Origin: Camellia lanceoleosa
Lineage: Eukaryota > Streptophyta > Magnoliopsida > Ericales > Theaceae
Assembly: GCA_025200525.1 (NCBI GenBank)
Contig: CM045762.1
Coordinates: forward strand, 107,100,682 to 107,164,681
DNA length: 64,000 bases
Reading direction: 5' to 3'
How positions within the stretch are numbered: the first letter of the stretch is position 1; every line of letters begins with the position of its first letter. The notes under the pieces are model-generated. The model was not told the DNA's origin. It was given only the letters and a program-made list of their open reading frames with translations, and did not search any database. A program made the translations under genes and the position numbers. Positions 34,080-44,087 of this stretch are shown piece after piece.

Positions 34080-37000
34080 TTATACTTTTGGTTCTTCTTT
34101 TGGAGGTATTTCAATTGGTTCAATCCATGACCAGCCAACTTCGGTCACAAATCTCTCTATGATTTCTATCCTCATCAACCTTATGTCTTGTGTGGACAAT
34201 TTGGAGCTGATAGGTTCATGCTTGCTATATTGTTTCCTTATATAGCATACAAAGAGGCCACAATTCAGTCTGCATACAAATTATAGGTATGGTTAGTTTT
34301 AAGAAACATTCAAATCAAATTATCTTATTTATAAATGTTGTATGAAACTTACAAATCAGTCTTGTTGTGAAGCATTGTTGACATACTCAAAGTCGTAATT
34401 TGTGTTTTGTGAGTTTATCAATTTGAAAGAGGGTTGTGATTGAGCCTTTCTTTCAAGGCAAGCTTTCAAAAAATTCTCCACATTATCTTGCTGCAAAAAA
34501 ATAATTTTTAAATACCAGAGAAATTTACAGACAAATCAATGGGATTCTTTGAAAATTATCATCACATAAACATTATGATGGATTCGAGAAATTTGCACTC
34601 GTTACCAATTGTTTTGCATATTTGACATATTTGTCTTCTGCATCATCCCTCATTGGCCTTAGTAAGTTGTAGAACCTCCATAAATTATCTTGTTTGTCGA
34701 GGACAAGCAAGGTCCAGTGATTTTCATGTGTTGACTTCTCATTACCCCCAGTATTTATTGGGAAATGGAAGAACCTGTAGTTCCTCCATACTGTTTCAAT
34801 ATACTTGTCAACTAATGAGACTCAAAAAGTTTGATTTTCTATCATCTTGATGAAATTCTGTGGTCAGAGAAAATCAAAAAATGATTATGTTATGAGAAAG
34901 TTGAAATGACAGGAATTTAAGAAATATACAGACAGAGAAATTTTAAATGCACACAACTAGTTAGACAAAATTAGACTAGTGACACAACTGGCTTCAAGAA
35001 GTATCTTAACAAGAGAAAATAGTAAGTAAATTCCAAAGAAAATCAAATAAAAGAGTAGTAACATACTAAGCTCATGGATGTGAAAAAAAAAATGAAGTTG
35101 GTTGTTGTCTTTCTCTGATTTGGTCAGCAAAAAGGATCTCTTCATAGCCATCAATGACCTGAAAAATATCATTTATAATTGTAATATTGGTTTATAAAGG
35201 CTGATGGAATATTACAGAGAAATTTTGATGAAAGACTTACATTGTTGGCAATTTCTTTTTGCTTTATTAGGTTTCCAATGTCTTCGAAGGTAATGAGATT
35301 CAACTCACTTATCCAGATTAAAGCCCTACAAGATGACAAAGAAGGGATTTAATAGTTGTTAATGCAATATAAGTTAGTAAATTGTTGTTTATTATCTTCT
35401 ATTTTATTTGTTGTACTTACTCAAGTCCAGACACATTTGATATGTGCTGCAAGATGTCTTTTATATGATCTTATATCAATCTTGAAATCGGTAGAGTTTG
35501 TGGAAAAACCCAAGATTTTCTGATATTTGTTGGTTGAGGCAAGACGTACACATCAGCATCAAGTACTTCTTTGTCTTTTGTGGTTTGCTCGGTTAGCTTT
35601 GCAGCTTGCTTCGAACCTCTAGTCACTTTCGCAACTTTGAGATATTGAAATTTTGGATCGTGCTACTTTTCTTTCCTTTCTTTTGCCTTTAAATTTTTTA
35701 TCATTGATATAGGATCTTTTTTGACTATAGACAGTGAAAATATCAGTAAAAGTGAAATTTCTCTGAAGTAACAGATGATATTTCAATATGTAAATTTATT
35801 TGATTCAATATTTTCCAGTTACCAAAGACTTTCGTCTTTTGTTTTGGTTGTTCTTTGTGTGCCAATTGTTCTTGTGGGGTTGTTGGTTGTTGTTCCACTT
35901 GCATTCCAACTATACACAGTGAAAATCAAACAAGCCCCAAAAATCGAATAAGAAAATAGACAGAAAAAATCAAATAAGCAGTAGAAATCAATAGAAATAA
36001 GTAGCAGAAACTAATGTGTTCAGAGAAATTTAACTTCCAAAGAAAATTACCATTGACAGAGAAAATTATAATAAATAGAAATTTCTCTGAGTTATGTAAA
36101 CACAAAGACATAACTTTTTGTGGCTCAAGATTTTCACTAACCTTGTGGTTGAACTTGTGTTGGTGTTCGGTATGGTTGTGTTGCTAGTTGGACGGATAGT
36201 TCTTGAACTTGTTCATGCAATTTAGCATTTTCATTTTCAAGCTCCAAAATTGAATACCTCAACCCTTGAATTGTTTTTGTATCATCTTCTTTTTAAACCT
36301 CCAACATCCTTAGTTTCATTTGGATTGTGCTGTCTCTTTCTTGAAGTTCTGAGTTAAGTGATGTCAAGATTCTTATTGCAATATCATTTTCTGCATATAA
36401 TTCATTCCAATTTCTCTCTTCTTCTATTTTAGATTTGGAAAGTGCATTTAGTCTTTGACGTAGATCAACAATTTGGGCATCCTTTGATTCCTCAGATTCT
36501 TGAGGCTGATGCATTGTCAAGCTACAAATGCTATCACGATGTTGGTCCATCGGCTCATTATGTTCTTCTTCATAACTTTCCTCATTGTTTTCTTCTTGCT
36601 GTTTAGATTGAGTACCTTCATCTTCTTCTTCACTGTCTTCTTCTTTCTGTTCATTTTCTTCTTTGTCTTCTGCTCCTATTTCTTCACTTTCTTCTCTGGC
36701 TTCTGCTTCTCCATTGCTTGCTTGATCTTCTTGTCCATTGCTAGCTTCGTATTCTTCTATGTTGCCTTCTGCTTCTTCATTCCCTCCTTCTTCAGATGAA
36801 TCTTGTAATGTCTCTTTAAATTTGACAATTGCTTTTTTTGATTCTTTTTTCGTTTTTTTACCAAGACAGAACTCCTCTGATGGATTTTTGACTAGCTCCT
36901 TGTTATCTATCTATATTATGAGGCTCTTTTATTAGAGAATTGTTACAAAATTCACTGAAAGAAAAAATTCAAATAAGGAAAATAAAATTCATCTAAATGA

Positions 37001-38544
37001 TACTAATGGGAAACAAACTTCAGAGAAAATTGTATGGGACAGAGAAAATTACAGACAATGAGTTAATTTTATGAGGCAGAGAAAATTACAGACAAGGACA
37101 TATAATTTAGATATCAGAGAAAATCAATTAAGGCATATAAGTTAATGTTTTACTATAATTGTGTCAGAGAAATTTGGATTCTAGAGAAAATTCATTAGAA
37201 AGATAGAAATAAACAGTGTTAATCAAAGATGCAAGGCACATAAGTTATGGGCCAGAGAAAATTACACACAAGGAGAAACAATTTTATGGGCCAGAGAAAA
37301 TTATGAAACAACCAACATAATTTAGATATTAGAGAAAATAAATCAGGGCATATAAGTTAATGTGTTACAATCGTGGTCAGAGAAATTTGGATTGCAGAGA
37401 AAATTGATTACAATGGCAGAAATAAACCAGTGGTAACCAAAGAAGAAACATAAATTGATAGTTCAGAGAAAATTGATCTTAATTAATCAAGGCACAAGGA
37501 GGGAAACAAACTAATGGTTAGAGAAATTTTGGAATTTCACTGAAATTTCAATGGCGATAGAAATCTAACCTGTTGAGATGAAAGAGAGTGGACTGGTGTC
37601 TTCTGCAGTTGTTTCGTCAAGCTTTGCAGGTTCCACTTGGCACATCTTGGGAAGTCAGTTGTGTTACTGTCTTCCGAGTCAATGATATTTGCATGTTCAC
37701 ATAGCTAACACTGTGATGAAAATTAAAGTAATTAAATTTTTCTAAACACACAAATTTGTAAGTATGATAACTGCAAATTTGAATAGATATTATATTTACC
37801 AACAATGCAATGACACACCCTGTAACTTTTTCTGGAGTTTTGTGCAATGCTATGATAGAATCAATCAATGTTGATGTGATTGCTTCTGGCCAATCATATT
37901 GTTTCATCGATTCAAGAGGTTCCACATACTTTATAAAAACCCACCCTATTGAATTCCCACTTGTTGCAAAAAATAGGGTGAGACACAAGTACAATGTAAC
38001 AATGATTGCTACATCTTTGAAGTTAGTTGGTTGCTTGTCTTTCATTGCTTTGACCAAGGCATTTTTAAGAACAGGACCAGTGAGCCTTGTGTCCTTTTGG
38101 AATCTTCTCCTTAGGAATGCAGATTTTGGCTTTTTAGAGTATCTTAATGACATGGCTCCTTTACCTCCTTGCAAACCAAAAATCAAGGTCATGTCATTGG
38201 TTGTAAAGGTCAAGTTTTTTTTACCAACTGTGAATGCTTTTATTTTTTCATTGTAACATTGGATTATTGCAACTACATCATCATCAGATTTCCTAGATTT
38301 CCTTGGATCCATCCTTCCAGTAGTTGGAGCTTGGATCAAATACCAGAATAGGGTCTTTTGAAGCTCTACAAGTTGGTTTGAATTGAATTTAAAGTTGGTT
38401 TGAATTGAATTTAAGTGTTTGAAAAAAGGAGACAACAAATGAGAGGTTGGATCGGTATTGAATGCTATAGTGAGCTCTCTTTCTTTGGAGTTTAACAGGT
38501 TTTTTCCCCCTTAAGCTTGAGTCTGTTGAAGTTGGGGTACTCAT
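34080..38544 (-). pseudogene. MULE-carried Ulp1-like (C48) cysteine protease gene, decayed
   Basis: Minus strand, several exons. N-terminal domain 38,544-~37,800: DPRKSRKSDDDVVAIIQCYN, FGLQGGKGAMSLRYSKKPKS, FFATSGNSIGWVFIKYVEPL, as in plant transposon-borne Ulp1 proteins. Next, exon ~37,717-37,570; then an acidic Glu/Asp-rich plus coiled-coil exon, ~36,910-36,140; then smaller exons to ~35,050. The protease core comes last: STHENHWTLLVLD (catalytic His, ~34,720), LWRFYNLL, and LNCGLFVCYIRKQY (catalytic Cys, ~34,250), ending TAA 34,082-34,080. Breaks: a 22-bp tandem duplication (38,371-38,414) shifts the frame after the N-terminal ~50 codons; TAG replaces Trp of WLCEH near 37,712; a TAA interrupts the coiled coil near 36,296; another stop lies ~34,832. 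Family members cleave SUMO-like conjugates; the role in MULEs is unknown. Confidence 0.8.
38371..38414 (-). repeat. 22-bp tandem duplication that breaks the Ulp1-like frame
   Basis: agttggtttgaattgaattt plus aa occurs twice back to back (38,371-38,392 and 38,393-38,414). Twenty-two is not a multiple of three. The reading frame before the duplication (…FVVSFFQTLKF) and the one after it (…VELQKTLFWYLIQ) are exactly one step apart. Confidence 0.85.
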
Positions 38545-38599
38545 CTTGATGCTAGTTGCTTCATCACCTTGGATTTGTGTGTTTTGGCGAGGAGTTTGT

Positions 38600-38760
38600 G
38601 GTGTTTTGCTGCTGGTTTTTGATCTTAGATCATAAGAGGACCGAGAGAGTTTCTGTTTCTTGCTTGGTGTTTCCGATTTTTTGCTGTTGGTTTTTTATCT
38701 TAGATCATAAGAAGACTGAGAGAGTTTCTATTTCTTGCTTGGTGTTTTCTGGTGTTTCGC
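38600..38760. repeat. 75-bp tandem duplication upstream of the Ulp1-like start
   Basis: 'atcttagatcataagaggac' recurs with three mismatches 75 bp later (about 38,621 and 38,696), along with 'gagagtttct(g/a)tttcttgct'. It lies just 5' of ATG 38,544 on the minus strand, so in the leader or a first exon. Confidence 0.8.
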
Positions 38761-38814
38761 TGCTTTTACGTTTTGCCATTTCTAGACAATGATGAAAACA
38801 TAAAGATGTCAACA

Positions 38815-40130
38815 TTAAATCCCAGAGAAAATTGAACATGCTAGAGAAAATTGAACATGTCAGAGAAAATTACACAAAGGGAGAAAACTAAGGTGGCTAG
38901 GGAAAATTATAAATGTCAGACAAAATCAGACACTAAAAATTAAATTTCAAATTACTAATTGTTTTCCTGTGGAATACATCTAGCCACAGAAAATTTCCAT
39001 TGCCAGAGAAAATCAACAAAGCATCATAAACATAGTGGAGAAATTTTCAATAATTATTAAAATTACATATAGAAGTAAAATATAGTCAGAGAAAATTGAA
39101 AAAAGAAACATATATCTAGCAAGCACAGAAAATGAAAGACAGAGAAAAGTAAACATGGCAAGCCAAAGAAAATTTTCATTCCACAATTAGTAAGATAAAA
39201 TAAACAAAGTAATGTAAACATGCCATTGAAAATTATTCCACATTGAAACCAAGAATTGAACAAAATAAACATACCAGAGAAAATTATACATTCCGGAGAA
39301 AATTACACATTCGTGAGAAAATTTCCATTCTAGAGAAAATTTCAAGTCCATAATATTAAAATACCAGAGAAATTTACATACACAACCAGAGAAAATTAAA
39401 CATGATAGAGACACATAAGGGAGAAAAGTGATGTGGCCAGAGAAAATTATAACTTAGACACAGACAAGAGTAATAGACATTCTAGAGAAAAATACATATT
39501 CCAGAGAAATTTATAGACAACATCATAGAAACATGTTCAAGAATAAGATCAAAATACAAAGAAATAACTTTTTTCAAAATAAACATGCCAGAGAAAATTT
39601 AAAGAAGAAACATACATTCCAGTCCATAATATTAAAATGCCAGAGAAATTTACATACACAACCAGAGAAAATTAAACATGATAGAAACACACAAGAGAGG
39701 AAAGTGATGTGGTCAGATAAAATTATAAATACCAAAGAAACTTAGACAGAGACAAGAGAGTAATAGACATTCCAAAGAAAGATAGACATTCAAATTAAAA
39801 ATACATATTACAGAGAAATTTATAGACAAAATCACAGAAACATATTCAAGAATAAGATGAAAACACAGAGAAATAGATTTTTTCAAAATAAACATGCCAG
39901 AGAAAATTGAAAGAAGAAACATACATCAAGCAAAAACCAGAGAAATTCAAATGCTAGAGAAATTTACAGATAAAATGACACAAACATGTTCAAGAATAAG
40001 TTCAAAACACATAGAAATAACTTTTTTCAAATTCATGTAGCTTTTTATTACGAAATTGAAACCCTAATTTATGTAAGGTTAATATAAAATGCAATTAACT
40101 GCGTTTCTAGAGAAAATCTAGTTGTATTAT
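38815..40130. repeat. Densest block of AGAGAAA(A)TT motifs in the MULE
   Basis: About 23 copies in 1.3 kb, mostly as (C)CAGAGAAAATT or CAGAGAAATTTA, often followed by ACA, AAAC or GAAC. Larger phrases also repeat, such as 'acatacacaaccagagaaaa' at ~39,375 and ~39,655. The block lies between the Ulp1-like start and the right terminal repeat. Confidence 0.85.
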
Positions 40131-40479
40131 AGAAAAACTTACCAGGGTTAGGATGAAACTTTAATGACGAGCTGATATGTCCTGAGATGAAGATACGACG
40201 TGACGAAGATGAACTGAGATGACGATGAACAGTGAAAACAGGGTCAGAGAAACTTGTGAGGAAGGAATGAGAATGATTTTTGCAGAAGATAACGAAGCTT
40301 TAATGTCGATGGTAAAGATGATATTGAAACCCTAGTTCTGTTGTTCTCTTGTTCGTGAAGATGGTTGGATGCTTAGAATGGAACTTAGTCGTCGGAATCA
40401 GTTTCGTCTGTGTTGATTGTGTGAAGGGTATTTTGGTCCACGAAATAATTAAAAATGCGCGCCATGTTGTTCAGGGACC

Positions 40480-40554
40480 TGATGCATCACTCTTTTTTTT
40501 GGTGTCCTTTATCCTCTAAATTACTATTATTAGGGACCTTAAAAAAAATTCCCC
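40480..40554. repeat. MULE right terminal inverted repeat
   Basis: Ends with agggaccttaaaaaaaattc followed by ccc. Reverse-complemented, TTAAGGTCCCT sits at the same offset from the terminus as in the left end. Confidence 0.75.
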
Positions 40555-40690
40555 TAAAAAAAATTGTAATAGTTGTTTAATCTCTCACTAAAGCTAGTCA
40601 ACAAAAAAAAAAAAAGCTAGTCAACAAGAAATTATTAAAAAAAATTGTGTTAGTTGTTTAATCTCTCACCAAACCAAAAAACTATGAATG
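40555..40690. repeat. Right flank with target duplication and a local tandem duplication
   Basis: TAAAAAAAA (40,555-40,563) is the right target duplication. 'ttgt(a)(a)tagttgtttaatctct' occurs at ~40,564 and again at ~40,646, with 'gctagtcaac' between. This local duplication predates the MULE and preserves an uninterrupted version of the insertion site. Confidence 0.7.
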
Positions 40691-40870
40691 TTTTATATGT
40701 AGTATGATAAATTACACTAATTTTTTTTTTTTTTTTGACGTTTGAAAAATATAATAAATTTTATAATTTTGACATAATTATACATTTATTTTTTATAATA
40801 AAGTTATGGATACTGAAACAAATACAAATAGTATGAAAATATAAAAATAAATAAATTTTCAGTGTAAAAA

Positions 40871-43084
40871 AAAGGGTAAATTACACTAACACCACATAAG
40901 GTTTATGTTTATTACAGTTCCCCTCTCACATTTGGAAAATTATACTGACCCCCATTGTTAGTGTAATTATTTGACGGTATTAACTTTTAAGTTAAAATGA
41001 CATATTTACCCTTAACCTCTACATATATTTCAAAGGGTAAATTACATTGACACCCCCTGAGGTTTCAGTTTAATACGGATCTCCCCTGACATTTAAAAAA
41101 AAAAAAAAAAAACTAACTTAATAAAAATAAATATGAAGATATATTTAATTTGTAAAAAATTATTTCTAACCACTTGAAAGATAAAAATTATATAAAAAAT
41201 GATAATTATTTTTTATTTTTTATTTCTTAACCAAATTAACTTTTAATTTTTAAAAAAAATTTCTAAAAATCAAACCGTACATAGTCTAAGAATTTTTTGA
41301 TAAGTCACGTTTTACATTGGTAACTTATTTAATTATTTGTTAATTTTACGACATTTTTACCATTTGAGGTCTGTTTGGTAACCATTTTGTTTTCAGTTTT
41401 CAATTTATATTGACAAAAATTTTAAAAATGTCATAAAAACTTGTTTGATAATTTTTTTGGTTTATAAATGGTTGTTTCAGTTTGTAAATTTGAAGAAAAA
41501 TCGTAAATTCAAAAAATGAGTTTACGTTAGATTTTAAACAAAAATTTAAAAATTTGACTAACAAAATTTTTTTTCAAATAATTTTTTTCCAATTAATTTT
41601 TTTTTTTCAACTAATACCAACCGAGGAGGCAATTGATAATGCTACTTTAAACCTTAGGAAGGGGATTGTAATTTCTAAAATGTGAGGGGTGTCAATGTAA
41701 TTTAGCCAGTGAGAACAAAATTGGTATTTAAAAAAATTAAATTGCTGACATCAACAAAATGTGTTAGTTGACTTAACAGACAACTAACTGAGGGAGTAAT
41801 CTGTAATGAAACTTAAAACATCAAGAAGAGAGATGTAATTTCCAAAAGGTGAGGAGGAACTGTAATAAACATAAATCTCAGGGGGTGTCAATGTAATTTA
41901 TTCTAAAAAAAATGATCACAACATAGTTTTTTGGGTAAATTACATTGACAATAACAGATTTTGCTGATGTTAGCAATTTAATTTTTTAAATACCAATTTT
42001 TTTCCTCACTGGGTAAATTACATTGACACCCCTTTACATTTTAAAAATTACAATCCATTCCCCAAGGTTTAAAGTAGCATTACCAATTGCCCCGTAGTTA
42101 GTATTAGTTGAAAAAGAAATTAATTGGAAAAAAAATTATTTAAAAAAAATTAATTGAAAAAAAAATTTGAAAAAAAAATTAATTGAAAAAAAATTTTGTT
42201 AGTGAAATTTTTAAATTTTTGTTTAAAAATAGTGCAAACTTATTTTTTGAATTTACGTTTTTTTTCCTTAAATTTACAAACTGAGACAACCATTTATAAA
42301 CCAAAAAAATTATCAAACAAGTTTTTATGACAGTTTTTAAAATTTTTATAAATATAAATTGAAAACTGAAAACGAAATGGTTACCAAACATGCTTCATAT
42401 GGTAAAAATATCATAAAATTAACAAATAATTAAATAAGTTACTAACGTAAGAAATGATTTATCAAAAGATTCTTAGGCTATGTATGGTTTGATTTTTAGA
42501 ATTTTTTTAAAAAAATTAAAAATTAGGGCAAGTTTGGTATGTTTAGAAAAAGCCAAAAAGTCAAAAAGTCACTATCCTATTTAAGTCACATCATCTTATT
42601 TAAATCACATCACCTCTCTAACACATCACTTCAAACCCAATCCAAACCCAACCCAACCCATATTTCATAAAAAGTTAAAAAGTGCACTTATTTAAATCAT
42701 CCCAAACAACCTCTAAATTTGGTTAAGAAATAAAACTAAAAAATAAAAAATAATTATCATTTTTATATAATTTTTATCTTTCGAGTGGTTAGAAATAATT
42801 TTTTACAAATTAAATATATTTCTTCAAATTTATTTTTATTAAATTAGTTTTTTTTTTTTTTAAATGTCAGGGAGAATCGGTATTAAATTGAAACCTCATG
42901 AGGTATCAATGTAATTTATCCTTTAAAGTATATGTAAAGGTTAAGGGTAAATATGTGATTTTAACTTAAAAGTTAACGCCGCCAAATAATTACACAGACA
43001 AGGGGGTTAGTGTAATTTTCCAAATGTGAGAAGGGAACTGTAATAAATATAAACCTCAAGGGGTATCAGTGTAATTTATCCTAG
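40871..43084. mobile_element. Giant foldback element with ~1-kb inverted arms
   Basis: The left arm begins gggtaaattacactaacacc and the right arm ends with its complement (ggggtatcagtgtaatttatcc). The arms pair over nearly their whole length: for example 'taattatttgacggtattaac' (left) with 'gttaacgccgccaaataatta' (right), then long AT-rich blocks around 41,130-41,260 and 42,720-42,850. The same 'gggtaaattacantgacacc' end recurs inside at ~41,036, 41,935 and 42,004, and inverted at ~41,700, 41,900 and 42,918. The structure thus looks like several nested copies of one family. No coding capacity. A MITE interrupts the right arm. Confidence 0.8.
42526..42713. mobile_element. 188-bp MITE inserted in one arm of the foldback
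   Basis: It starts gggcaagtttggtatgttta and ends catcccaaacaacctc, imperfect inverted termini. The left foldback arm reads straight through the equivalent position ('ttaacttttaatttttaaaa'), so the insert is present in the right arm only. The flanks TTA and TAA suggest insertion at a TTAA/TWA site. Confidence 0.75.
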
Positions 43085-43238
43085 TTTTTTTTTTTTCATT
43101 TATATAACTAATAAAATATTAATAAAAATATGATTAAGTGTTAAGAGAATTAAAATCTTAACATGTAATTATGTCAAAGTGATAAAACTTATTCTATTTT
43201 TTTCAAACCTTAAGAAAAGTTAATGTAATTTATACCTT

Positions 43239-44087
43239 GGGTGTGTTTGTTTAGACGGACTGGATAATGGAATATTATAATCTATCGGACTGTTAGTCCT
43301 GAGATACATTGTCCGCGGATTATTTGGTTGGATTGGATTTGTATCCTATGTTTGTTTAGTTATGGGATTAGATGTCTGGATTTGACTATTTTTAGTGAAT
43401 CTAATGTTTGGCTGGACGGACTGGATAAGAATAAATGTTTAAAAGATTATTTTACCCTTGTAATTTATAATTTTTATTTAATATATACTTTTAAATTTGT
43501 AATCTATAATTTATAATTTATAATTTAACAACACTAAAATTTTTTAATTTATAAGGCCATAATTTTTAATTTGTTATTTTCAATTAAATTAAATTATAAT
43601 TTATATTTTTTTATTTAATATATAATTTTAAATTAACAACACTAAAAAAATAATTTTATTTAATATATAAATTTAATTTTTTAACAACACTAAAAAAAAT
43701 TATAAGGCCATAATTTTTAATTTATTATTGTTAATTAAATTAAATTTATAATTTATATTTTTTATTTAATATATAATTTTAAATTAACAATACTAAAAAA
43801 ATAATTTATAAATGTTTAAAAGACTATTTTACCTTTTTTTTAATTGTTTATTAAGTAATAGCATGAGAGTAAAATAGACATTTCACACATTAGTTCCATG
43901 GGATACCAATCCCATGGAAATAATCTCACCCCTCCCCCTAGGATATAATAATCCCTTATATGAGGGACTAATAGTCTGGAGGGATTATTAATCTGGAACA
44001 AAAAAAATTAAACCAAATAATAAATTATTAATCCGAATAGACTAATAGTCCAATCCCATAAAATAATCCCTCAAAACAAACACACCC
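43239..44087. mobile_element. Tourist-like element with GGGTGTGTTTGTTT termini
   Basis: The left end is gggtgtgtttgtttagacgg. The right end, reverse-complemented, is gggtgtgtttgttttgaggg. Further inside, 'tggactattagtcc'-type blocks are also inverted between the arms. The right flank is TTA; the left flank is CTT, so the duplication is not clean. The interior is very AT-rich. Similar in design to the element at 17,500 but a different family. Confidence 0.65.

Larger units (their letters stand above)
28875..40554. mobile_element. Mutator-like element carrying a Ulp1-like protease gene (11.7 kb)
   Basis: A 9-bp target duplication TAAAAAAAA flanks it (28,866-28,874 and 40,555-40,563). The ends are inverted repeats of at least 23 bp that share TTAAGGTCCCT at the same offset. 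Inside are a plus-strand MuDR-type transposase (30,453-33,071) and a minus-strand Ulp1-type cysteine protease gene (38,544-34,080), convergent with a ~1-kb gap. MULEs with Ulp1-like genes are known in plants (Kaonashi/KI-MULE type). Both genes carry stops and frameshifts, so this copy is not autonomous. Introns and intergenic parts are full of an AGAGAAA(A)TT motif. Confidence 0.88.

Noticed and set aside
36500..36799. Phe-rich 99-codon plus-strand ORF
   Set aside because: It is the complement of the acidic Glu-rich exon of the Ulp1-like gene; the GAA/GAG codons read as TTC/CTC on the other strand.
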